Origin: Novosphingobium guangzhouense
GTDB taxonomy: Bacteria > Pseudomonadota > Alphaproteobacteria > Sphingomonadales > Sphingomonadaceae
Assembly: GCF_002896965.1 (NCBI RefSeq)
Contig: NZ_LYMM01000024.1
Location: 55,526 to 119,525 of the forward strand
Length of the DNA: 64,000 nucleotides
Reading direction: 5' to 3'
Shown here: positions 17,467 to 26,504 of the stretch, piece after piece
Position numbering within the stretch: position 1 is the stretch's first letter
How the letters are laid out: every line of letters starts with the position of its first letter
Notes under the pieces: generated by a model
What the model was told of the DNA's origin: nothing
Databases searched by the model: none
What the model saw: the letters and a program-made list of their open reading frames with translations, nothing else
Program-made: the position numbers and the translations under genes

Positions 17467-17490
17467 TGGCCTGCCCGGATCGACAGGCCA
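17467..17490 (-). promoter_or_regulatory. Leader hairpin upstream of ZnuD-like receptor
   Basis: Seven-base arms TGGCCTG and CAGGCCA pair perfectly around a ten-base loop, and can be extended by further G-C pairs beyond one mismatch. It lies 66-89 bases before the receptor start and would be part of its 5' leader if transcription starts near the Zur-like box. It does not show the conserved boxes of a cobalamin riboswitch. Confidence 0.4.
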
Positions 17491-17497
17491 CCCTCTA

Positions 17498-17523
17498 ACC
17501 GATGATCGGTGATGTTACAACAT
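17498..17523 (-). promoter_or_regulatory. Candidate Zur box next to a second palindrome
   Basis: ATGTTACAACAT at 17512-17523 matches the alphaproteobacterial Zur core ATGTTATAACAT at 11 of 12 positions. One base away lies a perfect 6-1-6 palindrome, ACCGATGATCGGT (17498-17510). Both are upstream of the ZnuD-like receptor gene and downstream of the permease gene, so the receptor is the only plausible target. Zinc-dependent repression of the receptor is the expected effect. Confidence 0.6.
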
Positions 17524-17586
17524 AATGTCTGGATGGTTGCTGAAAAATGTCTCGATGCGTGACGGTGGAGACACTTTACCGCAAGG

Positions 17587-18885
17587 TCAGCGCCGGGCGC
17601 GGGTGTGCAGCCAGCGGAATACCGCGCCGGCCAGCACCCAGCCGGCCAGCAGTGCGTAAGGACGCCAGTCGGCTTCCAGCCCGACCAGCGCCAGCGCCAG
17701 GGCGCAGGCGGCGCCGGCGTAGGCAAAGGCGCGCATCCGGGGGCGGGAGAACTTGAAGGCGGCGGCTTCGTAAAGTTCGTCGTGCCGCTCCACCACCCGT
17801 GCGGCGGACAGGCAGATGCTGGCATATTTCAGCAGGTTGGGAATGTTGACGGCAAGGAACAGGAAGGTCAGTTCCATCGGCAGCAGCAACCCCGCACAGC
17901 CGATCGCGAAGACCGCCAGCAGCGCGACGTAAGGCGTCTGCCAGCGCGGATGGACGCGGCCCAGCGCTGCGGGCAGCATCCCCGCCGTGCCCATGGCATA
18001 TAGGCTGCGGCTGAACATCGCGAACATGGCGTTGAGCGACTTGCCGATCGAAAGCACGGCCGCCAGCACGATCACCGGCGTTGCTACCGGGCCCATGAAG
18101 GTCTTCGCGGCGTCAAGGATCGGCGCCTCGCTCGATCCCAGCGCCGGTGCGCCCAGCACGCCCAGCGCCACGAAGCCCACGGCAAGGTAGAGCAGCGTTG
18201 CCGAGCCGATCGAAAGCGCGATGCCCAGCGGGATGGCGCGGCGGCTGTCGGCCACTTCGGCGCCAGCCTCGGTCGCGGCCTCGATGCCGAAGAACAGGCC
18301 CATCAGCAGCGGCATCGCGGCGACCATGCCGTGCATTCCGTTCGGAAACAGCGGCTGGAGGCGGGACAGGTCCACCGCCGTTGCTCCGCCCCAGGCGATG
18401 AACACCGCGAACAGGATCAGCATTGCGCCCAGCAGCCACTTCTGCACGGTGGCAGCGATGTGGACGCCGAACATGTTGGCCAGCAGAGCCAGCACCAGCA
18501 CCGCGAACATCGTCGGCTTGACGGGCAGCGGCAGGATCATCGATCCGTAACGGACAAGCACCAGCGCGAGGACCACCATGGCGCCCATGTTGGCGATGAT
18601 CCGCGCCCAGGCGATGAAGAAGCCCAGCGAGGGATGCAGAAACCGCGCGGGCCATGCGAACGATGCCCCCGACACCGGCAGGGCGGAGCCGAGGAAGGCA
18701 TAGCTTACCGCGATCAGGTACATCGGCAGCGCCGCGATCAGCACCGAAAACAGCATCGCGGGCCCCGCAATGGCGGTGGCAGGGGCAATCGCGGAGAAGA
18801 TCGAGACGCCCACAGCCGTACCAAGGCCCAGCGCGACGACGCCCCACAGGTCGATGCCCTTGGCCAGCTTGATATCTTCGCTCAT
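17587..18885 (-). CDS. APC-superfamily amino-acid permease
   Basis: The 432-residue protein has about twelve transmembrane segments. The first helix contains G-L-G-T-A-V-G-V-S-I-F, the glycine-rich substrate-binding signature of amino acid/polyamine/organocation permeases, and F-F-G-I-E-A-A-T-E-A-G-A-E-V near residue 210 is the conserved helix-6 region. It would import amino acids across the inner membrane. Its start overlaps the stop of the preceding S10 peptidase gene by ATGA, so it is part of the aminotransferase-peptidase-permease operon and probably takes up the amino acids that the periplasmic peptidases release. Confidence 0.85.
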   Translation of the reverse strand: MSEDIKLAKGIDLWGVVALGLGTAVGVSIFSAIAPATAIAGPAMLFSVLIAALPMYLIAVSYAFLGSALPVSGASFAWPARFLHPSLGFFIAWARIIANMGAMVVLALVLVRYGSMILPLPVKPTMFAVLVLALLANMFGVHIAATVQKWLLGAMLILFAVFIAWGGATAVDLSRLQPLFPNGMHGMVAAMPLLMGLFFGIEAATEAGAEVADSRRAIPLGIALSIGSATLLYLAVGFVALGVLGAPALGSSEAPILDAAKTFMGPVATPVIVLAAVLSIGKSLNAMFAMFSRSLYAMGTAGMLPAALGRVHPRWQTPYVALLAVFAIGCAGLLLPMELTFLFLAVNIPNLLKYASICLSAARVVERHDELYEAAAFKFSRPRMRAFAYAGAACALALALVGLEADWRPYALLAGWVLAGAVFRWLHTRARR

Positions 18886-20366
18886 GGCTTGCTGCCCCGG
18901 ATCATGCTGCCCGCCACTACGAAGGCGCGCACGTCTGCGACCAGCTTGCTCCAGCTCGCGTCGTCTGAATAGGCGACGTGGCCGGCGGGATAGCGTCGGT
19001 TCACGAAGCGGTCGGCCGTCAGGTTCGATTGCGCGAAGAGATAGTCCGCCGCGCCGACGGTGGTGGTAAGGTCGAAAAGCCCGGTGCCCACGAACAGGCG
19101 CAAGTCCGGCTCGGCGGCCATGGCGGCCTCAAGCCGGGCCATGAACGGCCAGTCGTTGAATGGGCTGTCACCGGCCCCGTAAGACCATTCGCCGGGAAAG
19201 CGGCTGATGACCTTGTAGCGCTGTGCATTGGCGACGCCGATGGCGAAAAGCTGGCCGATCACCGCCTTGCCGTAAAGGTCGGACACCGGGGAAAAGGCAT
19301 CTGGGCCTACCATCTCGCCTGCGTTTGCAGGCAACGGCGCGGTGTAGCGCGCATCGTAGCGGCCCAGCACTTTGCCTTCGCCGCGCAGCAGTTCGACGCG
19401 GAAGCGCTCCTTGGAAATGCGCAGGTCATGGGCCAGGTAGAACGCGGCCGGGATGCCGGTAAGGTCGGCCAGCTTCGTGGCTATCGTGCCGCGCGCCGCC
19501 TCGTCCAGCGTCCGCCCCTTGTAGAGCGCATCGAGATAGGCGGGCGCGAAGGCGGTGGCCTTGTCCGCGCTGGAGTCGGGATCGCAGGGTGCCGGACGCT
19601 TGTGGTGGTAGCAGGCCAGCGCGGCCAGCGTGGGCAGCGAAACCGGGTAAGTCACCACGTTGTCGGGCCGCTGCGATGTTTCGATCATGTTGAGCGCCTG
19701 CCCAAGCAACAGCACGCCGCGCAGGTTGAGCTTTGCATCCTGCGCCCGCAGAGCGTCCACCATCGCGGCCGCGCGGATGGTGCCGTAGCTTTCGCCAAGG
19801 ATGAACAGCGGCGATCCGGTGCGGCGGTTTTCGGCAAGCCAGGCGCGCGCGGCCTGCGACACGGCATCCGCATCGCCCTTCACCGACTGATAGAAGGCGC
19901 TGTCCGCATCCTTCGCGATCTCTGAAAAGCCGGTGCCCGGCGGGTCGAGGAAGACCAGGTCGGCAATGTCCAGCAAGGATGCAGGGTTGGCGGAAACTTC
20001 GGCAGCAGCAGGCAGCGGCGCTGCGGGGTCTTGCGGGACATGCGCCCGCATGGGGCCAAACGCGCCCATCTGCAGGTAGGCCGAAGCCGCGCCGGGTCCG
20101 CCGTTGAAGACGAACAGCACCGGCCGATCGGCGCCCGCATTCTTGCGGACGTAAGCGACGTAGCCCGCGCTGGCATCGCTGCGGCCCGGCGCGCTGGATA
20201 CCGGATAGGTGCCTGCCTCTGCGGTGTAGGCAAGGCGCTTGCCGCCGACCTTGATGGCCTGCTGCGCGCGGCCTTCGATCCGGGTGGCAACGGTAGGCAC
20301 GTCCTGCGCGGCGATGGACGTGCTGGCGAACAGGCTCGCCAGCGTGAGGGTCAGCCATGTGCGCAT
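18882..20366 (-). CDS. Periplasmic S10-family serine carboxypeptidase (first of three)
   Basis: The 494-residue precursor starts MRTWLTLTLA with a signal peptide cleaved near residue 20. F-V-F-N-G-G-P-G-A (about 86-94) and L-D-P-P-G-T-G-F-S (about 140-148) are S10 landmarks; the catalytic triad is complete: Ser193 in G-E-S-Y-G, Asp432 in G-L-F-D and His463 in A-G-H. S10 enzymes remove C-terminal residues from peptides, optimally at acidic pH. The start at 20366 was chosen over a longer arginine-rich frame because it gives a clean signal peptide and lies two bases after the aminotransferase stop. It is followed by an overlapping permease gene. Confidence 0.87.
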   Translation of the reverse strand: MRTWLTLTLASLFASTSIAAQDVPTVATRIEGRAQQAIKVGGKRLAYTAEAGTYPVSSAPGRSDASAGYVAYVRKNAGADRPVLFVFNGGPGAASAYLQMGAFGPMRAHVPQDPAAPLPAAAEVSANPASLLDIADLVFLDPPGTGFSEIAKDADSAFYQSVKGDADAVSQAARAWLAENRRTGSPLFILGESYGTIRAAAMVDALRAQDAKLNLRGVLLLGQALNMIETSQRPDNVVTYPVSLPTLAALACYHHKRPAPCDPDSSADKATAFAPAYLDALYKGRTLDEAARGTIATKLADLTGIPAAFYLAHDLRISKERFRVELLRGEGKVLGRYDARYTAPLPANAGEMVGPDAFSPVSDLYGKAVIGQLFAIGVANAQRYKVISRFPGEWSYGAGDSPFNDWPFMARLEAAMAAEPDLRLFVGTGLFDLTTTVGAADYLFAQSNLTADRFVNRRYPAGHVAYSDDASWSKLVADVRAFVVAGSMIRGSKP

Positions 20367-20368
20367 GT

Positions 20369-21559
20369 TCAGTTCGTCCCTCTGGCTGCGAGCAGGTCGC
20401 GGTAGCGGACCAGCCCGTCGGTCAATGCCTGCAATCCGTAGTCCACGTCCGCAGGCGCGCGGGCGAAGCCGATGCGGATATGCCCGGCGGCGCCGAAATA
20501 TTCCCCCGGAGCAACGATCACGCCGCATCGGTCGGCCAGCCATTCGGAGAAGGCGATCGTATCGTCAATCCCGGTCAGACGCGGGAACGCGATGCAGCCG
20601 AAGCGCGGCAGTTCGCCGGTGACAAGCCCCTCGGCGCGCCAGTGGGCGTGGTAGCTTTCGATGATCGGGCGCGCCTTGCGCATGATGTCATCGCGATAGG
20701 CATCGAATGGCTCTGGTCGTTCCAGCACCAGCGCGGCGGCGGCGTGGGCAAGGTTGGACACGCCGAATTCGGTCTCTTCGGCCAGCGCGCGGATGCGGCG
20801 GATGGGGGCATCGTCCGCCACGATCCAGCCGCAGCGCAGCGTGCTGAGGCCGTAGGACTTGGTCAGGCTGTCTATCCCGATGATCGCCGGAGATAGCGAC
20901 ACGGCAGAGGGCGGGCGTTCAGCCGCATCGACATAGGCCGCGTAGACTTCGTCAACGACCACGTGGATGCCGCGCGCCTCTGCTATCCGGGCAAGGGCCA
21001 GCAGGGTATCGCGGTCCGCCGCCATACCCGACGGGTTGTGCAGGTTGGAAAGCACGATAAGCCGCGTCGCCGGGGTGATCTGCGCGGCGACTTCATCGGG
21101 ATCGACGGTGAAGCCGTCACCCCGTCGGGCGAACTGGTCGACGGCCATGCCATTGGTGCGGGCGATGGTGTGGAAGAGGTCGAAGCCGGGGGTTTCGACC
21201 AGCACCGATTCGCCGGGGCCGACCAGCGCGCGATAGATCAGCGAAAGCGCGCCCGTGGCCCCGGTGGCGCACAGCACGTTGTCCTGCGGCACGCGATAGC
21301 GGCGGGCCAGCTGCTCGACCACGTAGGGGTTGCCGCTGAAGGCGCTGGTGTAGCGCGAGGTGACCGGCTCTGCGAATTCGTTGACCACGATCCGGCGCAG
21401 AAGATCGACCGGCTCGGGCACCGAACTGTCGAACAGGCTGACCAGCAGGTTGCGTTCGGAACGGACCGCGCGGATCACCTTGCGGACCCATTGCGAATAG
21501 GAACCGATCCCGACGTCGTCGGGATGGGCGGGGGAAGCGGGGGGCATCGGCGGTGTCAT
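20369..21559 (-). CDS. PLP-dependent aminotransferase, class I/II
   Basis: The 396-residue cytoplasmic protein is a fold-type I PLP enzyme: N-L-H-N-P-S-G (about residue 170), V-V-D-E-V-Y-A-A-Y (about 197) and the PLP lysine in D-S-L-T-K-S-Y-G with the conserved Arg shortly after (L-R-C-G-W). These place it among aspartate/aromatic-type aminotransferases; the amino donor cannot be read from sequence. It is the first gene of the minus-strand operon with an S10 peptidase and an amino-acid permease, which suggests it catabolises an amino acid freed from imported peptide. A strong terminator separates it from the TonB receptor gene upstream. Confidence 0.85.
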   Translation of the reverse strand: MTPPMPPASPAHPDDVGIGSYSQWVRKVIRAVRSERNLLVSLFDSSVPEPVDLLRRIVVNEFAEPVTSRYTSAFSGNPYVVEQLARRYRVPQDNVLCATGATGALSLIYRALVGPGESVLVETPGFDLFHTIARTNGMAVDQFARRGDGFTVDPDEVAAQITPATRLIVLSNLHNPSGMAADRDTLLALARIAEARGIHVVVDEVYAAYVDAAERPPSAVSLSPAIIGIDSLTKSYGLSTLRCGWIVADDAPIRRIRALAEETEFGVSNLAHAAAALVLERPEPFDAYRDDIMRKARPIIESYHAHWRAEGLVTGELPRFGCIAFPRLTGIDDTIAFSEWLADRCGVIVAPGEYFGAAGHIRIGFARAPADVDYGLQALTDGLVRYRDLLAARGTN

Positions 21560-21606
21560 CGCGGGGGGCTTCGTCTGCTTTTCCGTTCGATGCGGGGAAG
21601 ATGAAA

Positions 21607-21638
21607 CCGCCGCCTGTGCGGTGATGCACAGGCGGCGG
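21607..21638 (-). terminator. Intrinsic terminator after large TonB receptor gene
   Basis: A perfect 13-bp stem (CCGCCGCCTGTGC and its complement) encloses a six-base loop. On the minus strand it begins six bases past the receptor stop and is followed by TTTCATCTT. It probably ends most receptor transcripts before the aminotransferase gene, though read-through could link them. Confidence 0.75.
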
Positions 21639-21644
21639 ATCGGG

Positions 21645-24600
21645 TCACTTCAGCTTGATGCGCGCGCCAAGGAAGAAGCGGCGGCCAAGGATGTCGCCAT
21701 AGGCGATCTGCGGATAGGACGGGGCCTTGTCGGTCAGGTTGTCGATACCTGCGCGGAAGGTGATGTCACCCGCCTCGACCTGTGCCGAGATCGAATGGAC
21801 GATGTTCGACTTCAGGATCGGGTTCGGCGTCGTTTCGATGGTGGCATCGTAGGTGGCGCGGGTACGGCCACGGTAGTCGAGCTGGTAGCTCACGCGCACC
21901 GGGCCCTTGTTCCACACCGCGTTGAACCGGCCGACCCATTCGGGGCTGGTGTACGTATCGTCGGTGCGAATGAAGGTGGTGCCCGTCACCGAGGTAGTGA
22001 GCAGGGTGTTGTGCGTGGCATTGGCGGTCAGGCGCAGGTTGCCAAGATCACCGCCGAACAGGTCGCCGGGCGCGAAAGCATAATCGACAGTGTAGGTTTC
22101 GCCCCGGTACTTGAGCACGCCGGCGTTGAAGGTGGTCGTGGTGCCGGTGACGATGGTGCCGCCGATGCTGTCCGCGTCAGGCCCGGCAAGGCGGGTGAAG
22201 GCGCTGCAGACGGTGTCGGACGGATCGGGATCATCGAAGCAGGCCGCCGCGAAGTTTTCGGTGGTGAAGGCAGAAAGACCGTCCTTCAGGTCGATCTCGA
22301 TGCGGTCGACACTGATCGACAGGCCGGGGATGAAGCGCGGCTGCAACACGATGCCGTAAGTCAGCGTGTCCGAAATCTCGTTGCGCAGGTTCGGGTTGCC
22401 GCCCGCGGTCACGGTGGTGCGGTTGAAGTTCTCCGCCGGGCTCTGGAACCGGGCGAGGCGCTCTGCCGCGCTCAGGCCCGAGCCGGTGCCGTCCGGGGCC
22501 ACGCCGTAGCCGGGGTTGGCGGTGAATGCCGCCAGACAGTTCGCATAGCGGACCGACGGATTGGAGCCCGCGTTGATGCGGTCCGCATCGCAGGGGTCGT
22601 AGCCGGCGGACTCGAGCGAGGAACTGGTCGGCGCCAGCAACTGCGTCAGCGTGGGGGCGCGGAAGTTGCGGCTGCGCGATCCGCGCAGGGTCACGCCATC
22701 GGTGACTTCCCAGCGCAGGCCCGCATCCCACACGTTCTCCTTGCCCGCGAACGAGTTGTCGACGTAGCGGAACGCGCCCTTGAATTCGAGCAGCTTGACC
22801 AGCGGCAGGGTGAAGTCGCGGCCGATCAGCGGCACGATCACTTCGGCCGAAAGCTCGTCGGTATTGTAGCGGCCGGACTGCGCGACCTGCTGCGATCCGT
22901 CGCCGAACACGCCGTCAAGATTGGCCTGAAGCGGGTCGAACGATGCCTTCTCGTCACGGTGTTCGTAAGCGGCACTGAACTGCACGTCGCCCATCGGCAA
23001 CGTGAACAGCGTGCCGCCCAGGGTGGCAAGAATATCGACCTGCTCGTTGGTCCAGTCCAGACCGGCGCGGGTGCTGACGTACTTGCGCGCGGCATCGCTG
23101 ACCGTGCCGGTGCCGAAGGGGTTGATGGGGGCGCAGGCGGGATCGTCGTTAGTGGTGTCGGCATCGGCGTTGATCGCGCAAACCGCCTGCCCGCCCGAAA
23201 GGACCGAGTTGATGGCGTTGTTGTAGCGGCTGTTGACCACCTGCCAGCTGCGCTGCTTGCCTTCGACACGGGCATAGCTGCCCGAAACCGACCAGTAGAA
23301 GTTGCGGCTGCCGACCTCGAAATCACCGTCCAGCGTCAGCGCACCGCGCCAGGTGTCGGTGTTGTAGGTCTGCACCGGGTCGGGCACGAGGTCGTAGAAG
23401 TACTTGGAAAGGTACAGCGGCGCGCCGTTGGCGAAGCTGGGGCGCGCGGCGATCAGCGCGGCCTTGGCTTCGTCCGTCAGGAAGGCGTTGTTGATGGTGA
23501 AGGCGATCGGCCCGGCATAGGAGCCGTTGTTCAGCACGGTGCGGCTGTTGCCCTGCGGGATCTCGCGGCCCTTGGTGTTGGCGTAGAGGAATTCGCCCGA
23601 AAGGGTGATGCGGTCGGTCAGGTCGTAGTGGCCGATGGCGTTCGCGGTCAGACGCTCAAGCCCGGTGCGCAGGCCCGCCAGTTCCTGATAGGGGAAGCCT
23701 TCACCGTCCGATGCGAAGGGGATGCCCTGGATGGTGCCGGGGTTATAGGGGATGACGCTGCCGTCGCTGCCGAACTGCAGCGCGCTGCCCTCACCGTTGC
23801 GCAGCAGGAAGTTGGGCGGAGGTGCGGGGGCGGTGAAGATCACGCCGTTGCCGTTGAACGGCCAGAAACCGGCGTTGAAGATCTCGTCCACCGAGGGGAT
23901 GCCGTCGTTCGGGCCGGTGTCGGCGGGATTGGTCACGGTCAGGCGGCCGAGGTTCGACAGCGGGCGGTCCGAGAAGCGCAGCGAAGGCGTCTTCGACCAG
24001 CCCACGTCGACCGCGAAGTTGCCGCGGCCTTCGGCGAAGTTGAAACCGGCGGTGCCGCGCAGGGCGTAGGTGCCATAGTCGCCCGGGTCGGAAATGCCGG
24101 TCTGGCCGTCCAGTTCAAGGCCGGTGAAGTCCTTCTTGAGGATGTAGTTCACCGTACCCGCGATCGCGTCCGAACCGTAGACGGCCGCGCCGCCCCCCTG
24201 GTACACTTCGACGCGCTCAAGCAGGCCAAGCGGCATGATGTTGGAATCGACCTGCGCATCGCCGCCGCCCGCCGTGCCGCCGATGCCGGAACTGCTGGTC
24301 ACCATACGGCGGCCGTTGAGCAGGGTCAGCGTGCGGCCCGGCCCAAGGCCGAACAGGTCTGGCGCCTGGATACCCGATCCGCTGCCTTCGCCCGAACCGT
24401 CTGCCTGGTTGAGCGAGGGGATGTTGGAAGGCAGGTCGTTCAGGGCATCGGCAGCACTGGTGTAGCCGCGATCGATGAACTGCTGCTGGCTCACTTCCAT
24501 GACGGGGGCAGCATCGGAATTGGGGGCACGCCGGATACGCGATCCGGTGACGACGATATCCGCGCCACCGCCCAGCGTATTGTCGACTTGGGCGGTCGAG

Positions 24601-24704
24601 CCCTGAAGCTGGGCCGCTTCCTGTGCATGGACGGGAGCGCCCATCATTCCGAGCGAAAGCGCTGTCGTGGCCAGAAGCGTGCGTGTCTGCGTGCGAAGTG
24701 TCAT
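21645..24704 (-). CDS. Large TonB-dependent receptor, possible peptide uptake
   Basis: The 1019-residue precursor begins M-T-L-R-T-Q-T-R with a signal peptide ending V-H-A-Q. The plug has I-V-V-T-G-S-R-I-R, N-G-R-R-M-V and G-G-G-A-A-V-Y-G-S-D-A-I-A-G-T-V-N-Y, the form found in a large sphingomonad/Xanthomonas/Caulobacter receptor group often linked to peptides or oligosaccharides. A 22-stranded barrel follows. The start at 24704 was chosen for the signal peptide; the frame opens 39 codons earlier. Flanked by S10 peptidase genes on both sides, it is the likely outer-membrane entry for their substrate. Confidence 0.87.
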   Translation of the reverse strand: MTLRTQTRTLLATTALSLGMMGAPVHAQEAAQLQGSTAQVDNTLGGGADIVVTGSRIRRAPNSDAAPVMEVSQQQFIDRGYTSAADALNDLPSNIPSLNQADGSGEGSGSGIQAPDLFGLGPGRTLTLLNGRRMVTSSSGIGGTAGGGDAQVDSNIMPLGLLERVEVYQGGGAAVYGSDAIAGTVNYILKKDFTGLELDGQTGISDPGDYGTYALRGTAGFNFAEGRGNFAVDVGWSKTPSLRFSDRPLSNLGRLTVTNPADTGPNDGIPSVDEIFNAGFWPFNGNGVIFTAPAPPPNFLLRNGEGSALQFGSDGSVIPYNPGTIQGIPFASDGEGFPYQELAGLRTGLERLTANAIGHYDLTDRITLSGEFLYANTKGREIPQGNSRTVLNNGSYAGPIAFTINNAFLTDEAKAALIAARPSFANGAPLYLSKYFYDLVPDPVQTYNTDTWRGALTLDGDFEVGSRNFYWSVSGSYARVEGKQRSWQVVNSRYNNAINSVLSGGQAVCAINADADTTNDDPACAPINPFGTGTVSDAARKYVSTRAGLDWTNEQVDILATLGGTLFTLPMGDVQFSAAYEHRDEKASFDPLQANLDGVFGDGSQQVAQSGRYNTDELSAEVIVPLIGRDFTLPLVKLLEFKGAFRYVDNSFAGKENVWDAGLRWEVTDGVTLRGSRSRNFRAPTLTQLLAPTSSSLESAGYDPCDADRINAGSNPSVRYANCLAAFTANPGYGVAPDGTGSGLSAAERLARFQSPAENFNRTTVTAGGNPNLRNEISDTLTYGIVLQPRFIPGLSISVDRIEIDLKDGLSAFTTENFAAACFDDPDPSDTVCSAFTRLAGPDADSIGGTIVTGTTTTFNAGVLKYRGETYTVDYAFAPGDLFGGDLGNLRLTANATHNTLLTTSVTGTTFIRTDDTYTSPEWVGRFNAVWNKGPVRVSYQLDYRGRTRATYDATIETTPNPILKSNIVHSISAQVEAGDITFRAGIDNLTDKAPSYPQIAYGDILGRRFFLGARIKLK

Positions 24705-24865
24705 GCCCGAATTCCCCGGTTTGTCCCTGAAGGCCGCTGCGTTGAACGCGGCGTTTCCCTGTCCCTCAGGATAGCGGGCCGTGCGGGGAATAGTTTTGCG
24801 TTCGCGGTGTCCTGCGCGCATCGCTGACCGAAGTTATATTGAGTTCAGTGGTGCGCGCGCAAAAT

Positions 24866-26323
24866 TTATGCGCCTTGCTGCAGGAAGGTGGAAAGATCAC
24901 GCCCGAAGGTCCGGCTTGAGCGATCATCTTCATACATCATGTGACCTCCTTCGTAGCATCGCAGCACGAAGCGCGCGGCGATGGCGGGCGGCAGCGCGGA
25001 GACAGTGGCGGCATTGCCCGCGCAACTGTTGAGCGAATCGTAACGTCCCGCCGCCACCCATGTGCGCAACGCGGGTGCCTTTTCCATCGCGCGCAAAGTC
25101 CAGAGCTGCGACGGGCTGGGCGGACCTTCGCCCGCCATCGCGCGCGCCAGCGATTCCTTGGTGATCGGGGCCTGATCGTACTGCCAGTTGCTGCCCGCAT
25201 CGCTTGCCGGGGCGTCGATCCCAGCATAGCTGCCCACGCGATAGCCCAGCGTGGTGCGGTAGTAATCCAGCACCAGCGCGTCTTGCGGCTTCTCGTCAGG
25301 CGCGGGGCCGGACTGGCGCATGTCGAAGACGTCCAGCGTGCGGCCCTTGTCCGCCAGCAGCGCGGTGCGAAACTGGCGGGGAGAGACCCACAGGGTCTTG
25401 CCGTCCACGATGGCGGGATCGATGCCCTGATACCGCGCCAGCGTGGCGATTACGGCGGCGCGCCGTTCGGGCGGCAGCGTATCGGGGGCGGCAAGGGCAG
25501 GGGCGTAGACCTGCCGTGCCCAGGTCTGCGCCTCTGCGACCAACTGCGCGCGGTCCATCCCGCCCGCAAGCTTGCCGAGCGCGTGCGCGGTGGCGATGCG
25601 GCTGTCGAGCGAAAGTGCGCGCATCAGGTTACGGTCGGGCATGTCGCCCAGCGGAATGCCGCCCGAAATCAGCGCGATGCCCGCAACCGGGGTTCCAGCA
25701 TCGACCAGCGCGTCGGCAACGCCCGCCGCGCGCCATGTGCCGAAGCTTTCGCCTGCAAGGTAGAGTGGGGCGGCGGTACGCGCATAGGCATTGCGCCAGT
25801 CCGTGACGAAGCCGGAAACAGAGGCGATGTCCGCGCGGGTGCCGTAGAAGTCAGCCGTGTGCCCCGGCGTATCGGCGCGGCTGAAGCCGGTGCCCACCGG
25901 ATCGACGAAAACGAGGTCGCTGACCGCCAGCGGGCTGGCGGGATTGTCTACCAGGCGTTCCCCTTCGATCACGCGCGGGCCAAGGGCGTGGAACTGCAGC
26001 AGCCGCGAATCCGCGCCGGGGCCGCCGTTCCACACGAATGTCAGCGGACGTGCCCCGCCACTTTTGCCGCCGCGCTTCGGCTTTTGATCGGGCACGATAT
26101 AGGCGGTGTAGAAGATCGCACCCCGCACTTCGCCAGCGAGGTTGCGAACGGGCAGGGTTCCGGCACAGGCGACATAGGCAATGCGCTTGCCGTCGATGAC
26201 GGCGCTGTGCCGCGTTTCCACCGCATCGCCCTTGCACACGGCCGTCGTCGATACGGCTGCCACAGCGGGTGCCGCGGGGGTTAGCGCCATCATCAGGGCG
26301 GGAATAGCAGCCAGTCGCAGCAT
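24866..26323 (-). CDS. Periplasmic S10-family serine carboxypeptidase (second of three)
   Basis: The 485-residue precursor starts MLRLAAIPAL with a signal peptide ending near A-V-A-A. F-V-W-N-G-G-P-G-A-D (about 96-105) and V-D-P-V-G-T-G-F-S (about 140-148) precede the triad Ser193 (G-E-S-F-G), Asp429 (G-R-Y-D) and His461 (G-G-H). All catalytic residues are present. It differs from its two paralogues in the W of the oxyanion strand and in G-E-S-F-G, so specificity probably differs. GGAGAA lies five bases before the ATG. It is divergent from the class V PLP gene, with a 181-bp shared control region. Confidence 0.87.
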   Translation of the reverse strand: MLRLAAIPALMMALTPAAPAVAAVSTTAVCKGDAVETRHSAVIDGKRIAYVACAGTLPVRNLAGEVRGAIFYTAYIVPDQKPKRGGKSGGARPLTFVWNGGPGADSRLLQFHALGPRVIEGERLVDNPASPLAVSDLVFVDPVGTGFSRADTPGHTADFYGTRADIASVSGFVTDWRNAYARTAAPLYLAGESFGTWRAAGVADALVDAGTPVAGIALISGGIPLGDMPDRNLMRALSLDSRIATAHALGKLAGGMDRAQLVAEAQTWARQVYAPALAAPDTLPPERRAAVIATLARYQGIDPAIVDGKTLWVSPRQFRTALLADKGRTLDVFDMRQSGPAPDEKPQDALVLDYYRTTLGYRVGSYAGIDAPASDAGSNWQYDQAPITKESLARAMAGEGPPSPSQLWTLRAMEKAPALRTWVAAGRYDSLNSCAGNAATVSALPPAIAARFVLRCYEGGHMMYEDDRSSRTFGRDLSTFLQQGA

Positions 26324-26427
26324 CTTGGTTCTCCGGATCGTGATGGCACGATAGCTGCGGGGCTGGGGCATTTTTATGCGCAGTTGGATGGTCGTGGATG
26401 GACCGTGATCCGGTGGAGGCATCCGTT

Positions 26428-26456
26428 TTGACGGCAACAACGGCGAAATCTATGCG
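26428..26456 (+). promoter_or_regulatory. Promoter of the class V PLP gene
   Basis: TTGACG (26428-26433) and TATGCG (26451-26456) are separated by exactly 17 bases and lie 49 bases before the ATG at 26505, a good sigma-70-type promoter. The word TATGCGC of the -10 region recurs at 26375-26381 and 24867-24873 near the other genes of this locus. Confidence 0.5.
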
Positions 26457-26504
26457 CGATGGGCAGGCTAGTGTGCATGACAGGCGAAAAGGACAGGAGC
26501 GCGC

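Noticed and set aside
17401..17510. Possible cobalamin riboswitch before the TonB receptor
   Set aside because: There is a hairpin, but the conserved boxes of that riboswitch are absent and the receptor looks ZnuD-like, not BtuB-like.
21621..24827. Plus-strand open frame opposite the large TonB receptor
   Set aside because: Complementary shadow of the receptor gene; no protein-like features.
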